From positions 1 through 29,046 of the forward strand of contig JBKEBK010000020.1 of assembly GCA_047973125.1 (NCBI GenBank): DNA of 29,046 bases, in the 5' to 3' direction. Both the position numbers and the translations under genes were made by a program. Positions within the stretch are counted from its first letter, which is position 1. Each line of letters starts with the position of its first letter. Source of the stretch: CAYNRG01 sp047973125 (lineage in GTDB: Bacteria > Bacillota_I > Bacilli_A > Erysipelotrichales > Erysipelotrichaceae). Below the pieces are notes generated by a model. The model saw nothing but the letters and a program-made list of their open reading frames with translations. It was not told where the DNA came from and did not search any database. This document shows positions 1-8,767 of the stretch, one piece after another.

Positions 1-3
1 AAA

Positions 4-91
4 TGGTACCGGAGACCGGACTTGAACCGGTACGAGGTTAACCCTCACAGGATTTTAAGTCCTGCGTGTCTGCCAATTCCACCACTCCGGC
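4..91 (-). tRNA. tRNA-Leu (anticodon UAA)
   Basis: On the minus strand the acceptor stem GCCGGAG pairs with CTCCGGT (one G-U pair at the end), followed by discriminator A and an encoded CCA (plus-strand TGG at 4-6). The anticodon stem CAGGA/TCCTG encloses the loop CTTAAAA, giving anticodon UAA (plus-strand 55-57). A long class II variable arm (GAGGGTTAACCTC) and a GGTTCAAGTCC T-arm confirm leucine identity. Only 37 AT-rich bases with no clear terminator hairpin separate it from the upstream glycosyltransferase gene, so read-through transcription is possible. Confidence 0.97.
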
Positions 92-128
92 ATATTAACA
101 CCTAAATATAATAGTATATAATAGAATA

Positions 129-2777
129 TTAATAATTTTTTATATATTTTTGTATTTCTTCTTTTACATGTTCTGTTGAAGTAGGCACTTCACAAATTAT
201 ATATTTCTTCTTACAATTTAAGAAATTGATTCCTGTAGATCCAAATGTATAAGCTTTCTTAAAAGTAACTCCACTAAACACTAAATATTCTAAAGGAATA
301 TTTTTATCGATTATCTTTCCACCTGTATATTTAAGCATTCTTTTATAATTTACTTTATCACTTGGATGTGGTTTAAAGTAAAACTTCTTAAATCTAAAGA
401 ATGGAATTTTCTTAATAGTTTTTGAATATAATTTTTTTTGTTCTTGTTTACTACAATAAGATGAAGCAGCTAGTGGCTGTGTTAATACTATATCTTTACC
501 ATTTTTTATGTCTAACTTACCATAAAGAACATTAAATATCTCATTTATAGTTTTCTTGTGCTTTTGAAATAGTTCTATGTTGTCTATTTCAATCATTTTT
601 TCCCTTATGGTTTCTTCTTTAACATTATCTGGTATTTTATTTACTACAATACTTTGATATTTTTTGCTTGTATAATTATCAGCACAAGGATAAATTTTTG
701 GTGTAAAGTAATTGATTACTCTACCATACTCTCCAATATTATTTTTAATGTATTGTTCGTTTTCAAATGAACAATAAGCATCTTCTAACTTATTAATACT
801 TCCAAAAGTATGATACAAATAATATAATATTGGTAGATTTCCTCTAAAGATATTTATCTTACAATCAGAGTTCAAGTTTTTTAATAAGAGCCTATACTTT
901 GGATTTATAACAGTAGGAAATATTAAATTTGCCTCATTTGGATTTTCTTCTAGCTTTGATTTCAAAATACTAGTCTCATCATAATTAAAAATTTTAATTT
1001 CATCAAATATTTTTATTTTAGGTATTTGTTCTGAAATATTTTCTAATCCCAAGCCTTTGTAAACATAAAGCCCTGTATTTTCTTCAGGGTTTTCTAAAGT
1101 ATGTAATATGGCTGTTATTAATTGATAATGAGTTGAAACAAAGTAGGCTGTTGTAATTTTTATATTTTCTTTTGTTTTGCTTGAATCATTAGATATAAGA
1201 GGCTCATTATACCTCTTATTAATTTCATTTAATGCAGAAATTACCTTATCTGGATAGTCAAATTGATTAAGATTATCTAAGTAATACTTAATATGATATT
1301 CATGAAACTCTTTTATTATTTGTTTTCTGTCTAAATACATCATTGGTGCAACAATCTTACCTAGAGTAGATATCCTATCTTTTATTACTTCATACTGGAA
1401 TCTATTGGTGATTGTTTCTCTTTTTGTATATCTTATCCAGCAGTATAATGGGATATTTAAATATGATATTGCATTACCTTTGTTTATATAATTATGTATT
1501 TTATATTTAAATAGATAATCTTCATAATAACCTTTTTCAAACCAAATGTTTTCATCAAAAAAGATATCTTTATCATAGAAAACATTTGTTACCATACCAT
1601 CTACTCCTAAACGTAAAATATTTTTAGAAGTGTAATTTATATATGACTTGGAAAATAAATAATCAAGTGAGCTATTTAGTATTGTCTCATCGTCATTTTT
1701 AATTATTCTTTTACCAAAACAAACTTTAACATTTTCTTTATTCATGTGAGTAATAATGTGATGGAAACAATTATCAAATATATAGTCGTCACTATCTAAA
1801 AACAATACATATTTACCTGTAGCCTTTTTTACTCCAAAATTACGAGTAAGGCCTAGTCCTTCATTTTTCTTAGTATACCAGTTGACTGTAGGATATTTCT
1901 TTAGGATATCATTTGATAAGTCTACTTCTGATCCATCATCTACTATAATAACTTCTTGATTTTCATAACCTGAGTTTACTGCTGAATTAATACATCTAAC
2001 TAATAAATCTATATTTGTATTAAAGTGAGGAATTATTATACTAACTTTATTATCAGATGTATCATATCTCTTACTATAGTTATCTAATATTTTTTTATAG
2101 TTACTTATAACTAAAATGTCTCCTAAAGATGATTCAGGATCATCAATATTGAATTTGGAAATAACACCATTTTGTTCTATATAACAATCTCCATCCTCAA
2201 AACCGTAATGTTCTTCAAAAGAATCATAAAATTTACTACCAGGCAGTAATAGAATATCAAAAGAATGCGGCATAAAATTAATATAATTATCAAAGAATCC
2301 AATGTTAGTTGATATTTCAAGTAAGTCATTTAAACCAGAATTACTTTTTATATTAATTATATTGTCACTAGTTACTTGTAACAACAATGTTGGTTTGTGA
2401 AAATCAATATTTGAAATAATATCATTTAATTCAGATATACCTATTGACCTATCATTATTATTATCATATTGACTTGCAAGGATATAATCCACTAATTCTT
2501 CTTCAGAAAAATGTTTGTTGTCTGAATACCTTATTAAAATTTGTTGTTTATTAGACTTAGTGTAATTTATATTTTCATCTATAATAATAACTATCTTAGA
2601 TATTAAGACTTTTAATATATAATCTTTTTCATTAATCGGGACATGTAATACTTGATCTGCATTTTTATGAAAAGAATCACATAAAGAATATTTTACTAAA
2701 GTCTTTGAAAGCAAGAGTTCAATTTCTTTTTTCTTTTTTATATTATCTTTACAATTTGAATTATAGATTATAAGCAT
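129..2777 (-). CDS. Fusion glycosyltransferase: unknown N-domain + GT2 + polysialyltransferase-like domain (882 aa)
   Basis: Three parts are visible. Residues 1-240 match no family I recognise. Residues about 245-470 are a GT-A family 2 glycosyltransferase: VSIIIPHFN, VDDGS, GLGLTRNFG, the metal-binding LDSDD at 328-331, and YYED at 417-420 as the likely catalytic-base region. Residues about 543-855 resemble bacterial polysialyltransferases (GT-B): FVSTHYQL at the start, LTQPLA, KPHP (802-805) and GST (846-848). The family's acidic E/D-D/E-G motif appears as EDA (665-667), so its Gly is replaced. The second half clearly parallels the protein at 7101-8756. I chose ATG 2777 because AGGGGG lies 6 nt upstream; the in-frame TTG 15 nt earlier lies within the leader just upstream of that RBS. 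The gene has its own promoter and is likely a cytoplasmic enzyme building or capping a nonulosonate-containing surface glycan. Acceptor and linkage are unknown. Confidence 0.8.
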   Translation of the reverse strand: MLIIYNSNCKDNIKKKKEIELLLSKTLVKYSLCDSFHKNADQVLHVPINEKDYILKVLISKIVIIIDENINYTKSNKQQILIRYSDNKHFSEEELVDYILASQYDNNNDRSIGISELNDIISNIDFHKPTLLLQVTSDNIINIKSNSGLNDLLEISTNIGFFDNYINFMPHSFDILLLPGSKFYDSFEEHYGFEDGDCYIEQNGVISKFNIDDPESSLGDILVISNYKKILDNYSKRYDTSDNKVSIIIPHFNTNIDLLVRCINSAVNSGYENQEVIIVDDGSEVDLSNDILKKYPTVNWYTKKNEGLGLTRNFGVKKATGKYVLFLDSDDYIFDNCFHHIITHMNKENVKVCFGKRIIKNDDETILNSSLDYLFSKSYINYTSKNILRLGVDGMVTNVFYDKDIFFDENIWFEKGYYEDYLFKYKIHNYINKGNAISYLNIPLYCWIRYTKRETITNRFQYEVIKDRISTLGKIVAPMMYLDRKQIIKEFHEYHIKYYLDNLNQFDYPDKVISALNEINKRYNEPLISNDSSKTKENIKITTAYFVSTHYQLITAILHTLENPEENTGLYVYKGLGLENISEQIPKIKIFDEIKIFNYDETSILKSKLEENPNEANLIFPTVINPKYRLLLKNLNSDCKINIFRGNLPILYYLYHTFGSINKLEDAYCSFENEQYIKNNIGEYGRVINYFTPKIYPCADNYTSKKYQSIVVNKIPDNVKEETIREKMIEIDNIELFQKHKKTINEIFNVLYGKLDIKNGKDIVLTQPLAASSYCSKQEQKKLYSKTIKKIPFFRFKKFYFKPHPSDKVNYKRMLKYTGGKIIDKNIPLEYLVFSGVTFKKAYTFGSTGINFLNCKKKYIICEVPTSTEHVKEEIQKYIKNY

Positions 2778-2798
2778 GCAATTCCCCCTCAATTTAAT

Positions 2799-2827
2799 AT
2801 TATAGCATATATTAATACCTTATACAA
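2799..2827 (-). promoter_or_regulatory. Promoter of the 882-aa glycosyltransferase gene (extended -10)
   Basis: The minus strand reads TTGTAT (2827-2822), a 17-bp spacer, then TGC-TATAAT (-10 at 2804-2799). The -35 is only a partial match, but the TGn extension compensates. The expected start is about 7 nt downstream, giving a leader of roughly 15 nt that just contains the AGGGGG ribosome site. The 11-mer TATGCTATAAT plus its preceding A also precedes the fusion gene at 22791. Confidence 0.7.
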
Positions 2828-2831
2828 AAAA

Positions 2832-3611
2832 TTAAATTAGTAATATAAACTTAAATAAAACAAAGCATGCTATATAAAAACTTACAATAGTGCTTTTGTT
2901 TATTTGTTGATTAAAGCTTATCATAACACTAGCTGGCGGCAAAATATTAAGAGCAAATATAAAATAAATTAAATAATAATTTAGTCCTAGAATATTTGTT
3001 AATATAAAACTTATAATTAGTATAATTGGTAAGAATACTAAAAATTTATTTATAAATAAAAACTTTAATTCTTTAGTATTAACCGTTTTATAATCTAAGT
3101 TAAGAAATAAAACTATTAAATAGATATCAAATGCATATTTATTGATTGGATATATTATATCTAAGCCAAGATTTATATCTACACCTGTTGTATTATTAAT
3201 GACCATTATTATTAAACCTAATAGTGTCGCTATATTTATAGGATTAACTAAGTTACTTTTTGTAATTTGTCTAACACCATGTAAGTATAAGAAAATTCTA
3301 TACCATATAGAAAATATCATAATTTCTGTAAGTAAACTAGTTAGTATAGCATTAGATGGTATTAATGGAATTAATACAACAGTTAATGCTGTGTAGACAT
3401 TATATAAGAATAACTTACATTTAAAAACATGTTTGAATAGTAATATACATATTAAAAAGTATAATATTGATAATATAGATACTTTTATAAATAGAGATAA
3501 CCCAATGTGAATACTTATAAAAGAATCAAATACAAGAATTGGTATTAAAAGTTTGATTATTAACTGTTGTAGGTATTTTTCACTACATTCTAAGAGGTTT
3601 TTCACATACAC
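2832..3611 (-). CDS. Short integral membrane protein, AEC (auxin-efflux-carrier)-like permease
   Basis: The 259-aa product is almost entirely hydrophobic, with about seven or eight membrane segments and few charges. The middle segment VNPINIATLLGL and the late segment LNILPPASVMISF resemble the NP...AxxxG and PPA motifs of the AEC permease family. It is shorter than the usual ~310 aa and appears to lack the first helix. Translation starts at GTG 3611, directly after an in-frame TGA, and overlaps the dehydrogenase stop by 10 nt, so it is translationally coupled and last in the pse operon. It is the only polytopic protein in the glycan locus. It may move a small acid or precursor, but nothing shows it exports the polymer. 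The family call is tentative. Confidence 0.55.
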   Translation of the reverse strand: MYVKNLLECSEKYLQQLIIKLLIPILVFDSFISIHIGLSLFIKVSILSILYFLICILLFKHVFKCKLFLYNVYTALTVVLIPLIPSNAILTSLLTEIMIFSIWYRIFLYLHGVRQITKSNLVNPINIATLLGLIIMVINNTTGVDINLGLDIIYPINKYAFDIYLIVLFLNLDYKTVNTKELKFLFINKFLVFLPIILIISFILTNILGLNYYLIYFIFALNILPPASVMISFNQQINKSTIVSFYIACFVLFKFILLI

Positions 3612-4738
3612 TCATTTAATATATTTGTAACAATGCTTGGGTTTAACTTGTATATTTTTCCAATTTCTTTTTGTTCTAAAAACATAAGTTCAGTTATCTC
3701 ATTAATATTTATTTTGTCTGATAAATCAGACAATTTAGTTGGTAATTTAAATGATTTAAAAATTTCTTCTAGTTTTAAAGTAGGATCTTGTTGATAATCA
3801 GTACCAAATAATTTTGTATTTATATATAAAAGTTTTTTATTATATATTTCATTTTCACATGCATACTTTAAATAATTAGGATATATAATACTTATACCTA
3901 TCGTGTGTGGAGTTTTATATTTTCCTGATATGCAATGTTCGATTTGATGAGCATTCCAATCAAGAGTTTTACCAATAGATAAATAATAATTTAATGAATA
4001 TCCTGCTACTAACATAAAATTTTGTTTTGCAATATCATTATTTATATTATTTTTGAGTTCATTATAAGATGTTATTAAAGTATCTATACATGAAATTATT
4101 AAATTGTCCGTAAATACTGTAGTATCATTAGAAGAAAAATATTGTTCTAGTAGATGAGACAAGATGTCTGCAGTACTATTAGATATTTGTCCTATTGTTA
4201 ATGTATTCATATGACCTATATCATAAAATGTAGCTATCGGATAAGTAAAGTCTGTTCCCATTGCCATTTTGTTTCCAGTGTTGGCATCAGTAATTACAAA
4301 TGTATTATTTACTTCTGAACCCGATGAGGGATTTGTTGTAATTGTAAGTAAATTTAAACTTTTATTAATGTTTCTTGTTTTTACCATATCTATATAGGAA
4401 TTTGAATCTGATAAATAATATATAGATAAAGCTTTAGCAAGATCAATTACACTACCACCGCCAATAGCTATAATATTTTGAATGTTTTCGTTTTTATACT
4501 GATTACTTATTGCCTCTACATCAATATTACTTGGATTTGTGGGGCAATCAGAAACTATAATTAAGTTTTCTTCAGAAATTAATGATTTTATATTATCAAT
4601 TATATTTAACTTTAAGATATAATTACCACCATAAAGAACTAATGTTTTACCTTGAAGTGATAATTCTTTTATTTTCTCTATTGATTGTTCTCCAAAGAAA
4701 ATAGTAGTTTTTTGTTTATAATAAAAATTATTATACAT
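3602..4738 (-). CDS. Iron-type (group III) alcohol dehydrogenase, YqhD/butanol-dehydrogenase subfamily
   Basis: This 378-aa protein is full length for the family. The nucleotide-binding GGGSVID lies at 93-99 and TTNPSSGSEVN at 134-144. Metal ligands are Asp191, His195, His264 and His278; these spacings (4, 69, 14) equal those I recall for E. coli YqhD (D194, H198, H267, H281). Such enzymes interconvert aldehydes and alcohols with NAD(P)H; a relative, 4-hydroxybutyrate dehydrogenase, reduces succinate semialdehyde. ATG 4738 is preferred over ATG 4753 because GAGG lies 9 nt upstream of it. It overlaps the aminotransferase gene by 8 nt. The pairing suggests the aminotransferase makes a semialdehyde that this enzyme reduces to a hydroxy acid. 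The substrate is inferred, not shown. Confidence 0.88.
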   Translation of the reverse strand: MYNNFYYKQKTTIFFGEQSIEKIKELSLQGKTLVLYGGNYILKLNIIDNIKSLISEENLIIVSDCPTNPSNIDVEAISNQYKNENIQNIIAIGGGSVIDLAKALSIYYLSDSNSYIDMVKTRNINKSLNLLTITTNPSSGSEVNNTFVITDANTGNKMAMGTDFTYPIATFYDIGHMNTLTIGQISNSTADILSHLLEQYFSSNDTTVFTDNLIISCIDTLITSYNELKNNINNDIAKQNFMLVAGYSLNYYLSIGKTLDWNAHQIEHCISGKYKTPHTIGISIIYPNYLKYACENEIYNKKLLYINTKLFGTDYQQDPTLKLEEIFKSFKLPTKLSDLSDKININEITELMFLEQKEIGKIYKLNPSIVTNILNECM

Positions 4739-5969
4739 TTTTCTTAGCCTCATTTATTGATTGATTTAAAGATATTTCCAACTTAGTTATAACTTCATCT
4801 AGTTCATTAGTTGATATTACGTATGCAGGTAAGAATCTAATTACTTTACCCTCATTAGTACCTTGTATAACTAATCCATTTTCTAAACAAGTTAATTTAA
4901 ATATCTTATAAAATGTTCTACTATCTATTAAGTCTTGTTCTAAATCAAATCCAACCATTAAACCCATTCCTCTTACATTTTTAATATGATTGGATTTTAA
5001 ATTAACAAGTTCCTCTCTAAAATATATTCCTTTTTCTTCTATTGAATTTAGTATTGAGCCTACTTTATTAATACCAAATTCAATTATGTCAGCTGATATT
5101 GGATCATTTTGATGAGAAGAATAGTTTGTAAGATTATAAGGATATTTTTCTAAAGTATCATTTTTTATTAATACAGCCGAGACAGGAAAACCATTTCCTA
5201 TTCCTTTAGCTACTACTAAAACATCTGGTACTACATTTACTTGTTGATAATAATACCATTTTCCAGTTCTACCAAAACCACTTTGACACTCGTCAAATAT
5301 TAATAATACACCATATTTTTCACATACTTCTTTAATATCTTTTAAAACACTTTCTTTAATTGGATACATACCACCAACACCTAAAAATGGTTCAATTACA
5401 AAACAACTAATATCATTATTATTTACTAATATATATTCTAAGTCAGAGACTATTTTATCTTGGTTATCATTATTAAACTCTACTTGATATGTTTGATTAA
5501 CTAAAGGAAGTGCGAATTTACCACCATATGTAAGTGATTGAGAACCTAGTGTAAGTCCATGATACCCACTAGAAAAGGAAATTACTCCATTTTTTCTTGT
5601 ACCTTTTTTTGCATAACGTATAGCAAATTCAATAGCTTCTGATCCTGTACTTAAAGTTATACCTTTTGGATCCATTTCTTTGGCAGTATTACATAATAAG
5701 TTCATACTATTGATTACTTGTTCTGAAAGCATTCCTGTATTAATATGAACAGACTTTGTAAGCGAGTTTTTTATAAAGTTATTAAAATCTTTATTGTTGT
5801 ACCCAAAGATATTACTAAATTGACCACCGTTAACATCTAATAACATATTATCATTACAATCATAAAGATAAACTCCATCAGCACTTTTGATTACTGTTTG
5901 TTCAAAATCAATGATTGGAATTAGTACATCTTTAGCTAGTTTTAGGTGTTTTGTAGATTTTTCAAACAT
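4731..5969 (-). CDS. Class III (omega-type) PLP aminotransferase
   Basis: The 412-aa product has the complete fold-type I subgroup II signature: STGSEAIEFA (107-116), SGYHG (134-138), IFDECQSGFGRTG with PLP-binding Asp226 and Gln229, and the Schiff-base lysine in VVAKGIGNG (Lys255). Family members include GABA, acetylornithine and 2,4-diaminobutyrate aminotransferases, which act on the terminal amine and yield a semialdehyde. The start is ATG 5969, with GGAGG 5 nt upstream; the longer TTG start would sit at the edge of that ribosome site. It overlaps the ATP-grasp gene by 8 nt and the dehydrogenase gene by 8 nt. This ligase-aminotransferase-dehydrogenase block is inferred to supply an acyl group for the sugar. 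The direction of transamination and the substrate cannot be read from sequence. Confidence 0.9.
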   Translation of the reverse strand: MFEKSTKHLKLAKDVLIPIIDFEQTVIKSADGVYLYDCNDNMLLDVNGGQFSNIFGYNNKDFNNFIKNSLTKSVHINTGMLSEQVINSMNLLCNTAKEMDPKGITLSTGSEAIEFAIRYAKKGTRKNGVISFSSGYHGLTLGSQSLTYGGKFALPLVNQTYQVEFNNDNQDKIVSDLEYILVNNNDISCFVIEPFLGVGGMYPIKESVLKDIKEVCEKYGVLLIFDECQSGFGRTGKWYYYQQVNVVPDVLVVAKGIGNGFPVSAVLIKNDTLEKYPYNLTNYSSHQNDPISADIIEFGINKVGSILNSIEEKGIYFREELVNLKSNHIKNVRGMGLMVGFDLEQDLIDSRTFYKIFKLTCLENGLVIQGTNEGKVIRFLPAYVISTNELDEVITKLEISLNQSINEAKKNV

Positions 5970-7104
5970 GTTTTCCTCCAAATTTTGAGTTTATTTTTTC
6001 TATTTCTTTATCAATTTCATTTATTTCTGTATAAGGCATGATTATTTTACCTCTAGGAATAATGTCAGTTCCTTGATTAATAGTAGATAACAAATCACCC
6101 GGCTTTATATTCATTTCAGTATATAATGAACATGAAAAATCATCAATGCAAGGAACAGAACTTACTAAGTAATTTTGAAAATTAAAGTAGTACATAAAGA
6201 TTTTTTTAATATTCATTTTTTTATCTATATAATTATTTGTATAAATATCCGTGATTTCTTTATACATATCAATACCACTTGCATAAATGGAAAATAATGA
6301 AGATAAACTATGTCCTGATGGTCTCCCGGATATTTCAATTACATTTACTGTTGCATCTTCAATCATAATATCAGCATGGACTATACAATTATTAATATTT
6401 AATGCATTACATACTTCAGACATTTTATCTTCAACAACTTTATAAAGTTTATTTTCTTGTATAGAATAATACATATAACTCTGATTATTTATATTTTTCT
6501 TTCCTCTTAGCAAAACTAATTTTAACTTATTATTATGAATAATTGCATCAACACCAAATTCTTCTCCAAGAAACATTTCTTCTAAAATCATATCTTCATC
6601 AAAAGTACCAAGAGAAGTTATATCTTTTTCATTTGAAATAATTTGTATATCTCTACTCCCAGAACCATCTCTTGGTTTTAAAATATATTGTTTATTATCA
6701 AAGTCTAATTTTATATTACTAAATTTATCTTTTTTTTCTAATAAAAAACATTCATTATTTCTTAAGTTCTTTTTGTTTAAACACTTATGAAATAAATATT
6801 TATCAGTACAACTAATTGAAGCTTCATAAGATATACCCGGTAAATTTAATTTGTCATTACAATATCCAATTGTTGTTAAACACTTTCCAATTGGAACAGG
6901 AAGAATGAAATCTATCTCATTCTCTTTTGCATACTCTAAAGTTTTTTCTTTATCGGAAATATCTAAAACTTTATAATGATCACCCATTTTTAAAGCATGA
7001 GCATTCTCATTACCATCTAAAACGTATACTTCAAAGCCATATTTTTTTGAAGATTCTATAGCATGTACAGCTTCATTACTTGCACCAATTATCAAACATT
7101 TCAT
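5962..7104 (-). CDS. ATP-grasp carboxylate-amine ligase
   Basis: The 380-aa protein has an N-terminal Rossmann-like pre-ATP-grasp domain (MKCLIIGASN...VLD, residues 1-95). An ATP-grasp core follows: YILKPRDGSGSRDI with ATP-contacting Lys143, LEEMFLGEEFGVD (174-186), HADIM (243-247) and the metal/catalytic segment VIEISGRPSG (Glu257, Arg261). The usual Asn of the E-x-N-x-R motif is Ser here. ATP-grasp ligases join a carboxylate, via an acyl-phosphate, to an amine. The start ATG overlaps the preceding stop as ATGA, and the end overlaps the aminotransferase start. In an operon that makes a 4-amino sugar but has no PseH, it is the best candidate for amide formation on that amine (inference). Amino-acid ligation elsewhere in the glycan is the alternative. 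Confidence 0.85.
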   Translation of the reverse strand: MKCLIIGASNEAVHAIESSKKYGFEVYVLDGNENAHALKMGDHYKVLDISDKEKTLEYAKENEIDFILPVPIGKCLTTIGYCNDKLNLPGISYEASISCTDKYLFHKCLNKKNLRNNECFLLEKKDKFSNIKLDFDNKQYILKPRDGSGSRDIQIISNEKDITSLGTFDEDMILEEMFLGEEFGVDAIIHNNKLKLVLLRGKKNINNQSYMYYSIQENKLYKVVEDKMSEVCNALNINNCIVHADIMIEDATVNVIEISGRPSGHSLSSLFSIYASGIDMYKEITDIYTNNYIDKKMNIKKIFMYYFNFQNYLVSSVPCIDDFSCSLYTEMNIKPGDLLSTINQGTDIIPRGKIIMPYTEINEIDKEIEKINSKFGGKHV

Positions 7105-8756
7105 TCAAATAATCCTTTCCAATAAAAATATATGTGTTTAATTTTTTTCTTAGTTCCTAGAAAACAATATTCCTTTATTCTTTTCATTTTACATAGTAAT
7201 TTATCCACTAATGATAATTTTTTATTTACAACTTTTTTTCTGTTTAAAGTCTTTTCAATAGGCTCTAATGAATTAATTATTTTATTATCTTTTTTATTTT
7301 CTTTTCCTTTTTCCTCTTCAACCGATGGTTCAAATATGTATTTATCACCTAATTCAATTTTACAGTTATGTAATGCTCTTACAGAAAACTTAGACAGATT
7401 CTTATTCTTTGCTAAAAACAAAAAGGCTTTTCTTGAAAAAAGATGAGTATAAATAGAAGGTTTTATTCTATATTGATTTTTATTATAAAAATCAAGTAAT
7501 TCATTATTTTTACTTATCTTGAAAGAAAAAATATCTGCTAGCTTTATGTTCTTATGAGAAAGTGCTTCTTTTATCTTTAAAATATTTTCATAATTATCTA
7601 AAACAATATTATAATTACCTAGATTATTATTATCAATTTCATCAATAGTCTTAACATTAATAATATTAATGATATAATTTTTCAATTCAATTTGTTCTAT
7701 GCTTTTTGAGTTTTCTAAAAGATAAACATTCACTTCAAATTTAGTATTTGATATATATTTATTTATACAATACTCAACGTCTAGTCGTTTTACTTTTTTC
7801 TTAGTATAAATTTGTTCTATTTCTTTGAACGCAATATTTTCACTGGTAGTTGATCCTAGAGAAATAACCTTGTCGAAAACTATATCTGAATACTCAAATA
7901 TTTCTGCAGGAAAATCAGATTCTAGAATTTTCACTTTAACATTTTCTAAAAAAGAATATGTATAAGTATCAACTGGGTGTTTTTTCACATAAATATATTC
8001 ATATTTATCAATATTTCTATCAACTATTTCTTTGTAAAATAACATTTGCTCATGAGGTGCGCAGTAACCTTTATTTGCAAGAGGTTGAGTTAATACTAAT
8101 AAGTTATTATTAGTTTTAATTTTAGGAAAAGAATAAATAAGTTTTAATAGTTCTTCAATTTTTTTTCTTTCTTTTTCTTTTAAATTTAAAAAATCAATAA
8201 CTTCAATTTTTTCTAAAATATCTTCATTCAATTCAGTCTTTTGGCTATCTGATAAGCTTGATATGATTACCTTTTTTGAGTTTGTTCCTTGAAATTTCGG
8301 GAATTCTTTACCAACATAAGGTGCTAGTAATGAAAACGGTCCAACAAGCTTATGGATATGACGTTCTTGAAAAAAAGAATTATATCCGTCTTCTACCTTA
8401 ATTAAATTATTGAATCTTGTTCCCAAATAGTAATACGAAAGTTGAAGCTCATTGTAAATATAAATGTCTTCATCTTTTTTTATACTTTGAAATATTTTCT
8501 TAAAATGAGGTGCTAAAATCATTTCAAATACCTCGGGACCTTTAGTTAATTCTTCAAAAAAAGATTGTTGAATTTGACTATCTTTAAAGACAATCACTTC
8601 TTTTATGTTGTATTTACCTGCAATATTATTAAGTTTTCGTTGAGAAAATTTCAAATAACCAGAATACACATACAAACGAGTAGGCTTTCTGGAATTTAAT
8701 GACATACATATTGCATGTAATAACTGATAATGAGTTATAACAACATAATTGTCCAA
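7101..8756 (-). CDS. Polysialyltransferase-like glycosyltransferase with basic C-terminal extension (551 aa)
   Basis: Residues 1-320 resemble the bacterial polysialyltransferase (POLYST) group: ITHYQLLHA at 7-15, the E/D-D/E-G motif as VEDGY (EDG at 122-124), LTQPLANKGYC (222-232), KKHP (258-261) and SLGSTT (299-304). These motifs match, in order, the C-terminal domain of the protein at 129-2777. Residues 330-551 match nothing I know. They end in a lysine-rich tail (after about 480) that could bind the membrane surface. It starts at TTG 8756, with AGGAG 5 nt upstream, and follows pseC in the pse operon. Given that position, the donor is plausibly the CMP-nonulosonic acid made by the upstream genes. 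Donor, acceptor and whether it polymerises are inferred. Confidence 0.75.
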   Translation of the reverse strand: MDNYVVITHYQLLHAICMSLNSRKPTRLYVYSGYLKFSQRKLNNIAGKYNIKEVIVFKDSQIQQSFFEELTKGPEVFEMILAPHFKKIFQSIKKDEDIYIYNELQLSYYYLGTRFNNLIKVEDGYNSFFQERHIHKLVGPFSLLAPYVGKEFPKFQGTNSKKVIISSLSDSQKTELNEDILEKIEVIDFLNLKEKERKKIEELLKLIYSFPKIKTNNNLLVLTQPLANKGYCAPHEQMLFYKEIVDRNIDKYEYIYVKKHPVDTYTYSFLENVKVKILESDFPAEIFEYSDIVFDKVISLGSTTSENIAFKEIEQIYTKKKVKRLDVEYCINKYISNTKFEVNVYLLENSKSIEQIELKNYIINIINVKTIDEIDNNNLGNYNIVLDNYENILKIKEALSHKNIKLADIFSFKISKNNELLDFYNKNQYRIKPSIYTHLFSRKAFLFLAKNKNLSKFSVRALHNCKIELGDKYIFEPSVEEEKGKENKKDNKIINSLEPIEKTLNRKKVVNKKLSLVDKLLCKMKRIKEYCFLGTKKKIKHIYFYWKGLFE

Positions 8757-8767
8757 ATATTCTCCTT

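Noticed and set aside
4..91. Glycan locus as an island inserted in tRNA-Leu
   Set aside because: The genes lie on the 5' side of the tRNA, whereas insertions at tRNA genes typically sit at the 3' end; no integrase belongs to the glycan part.
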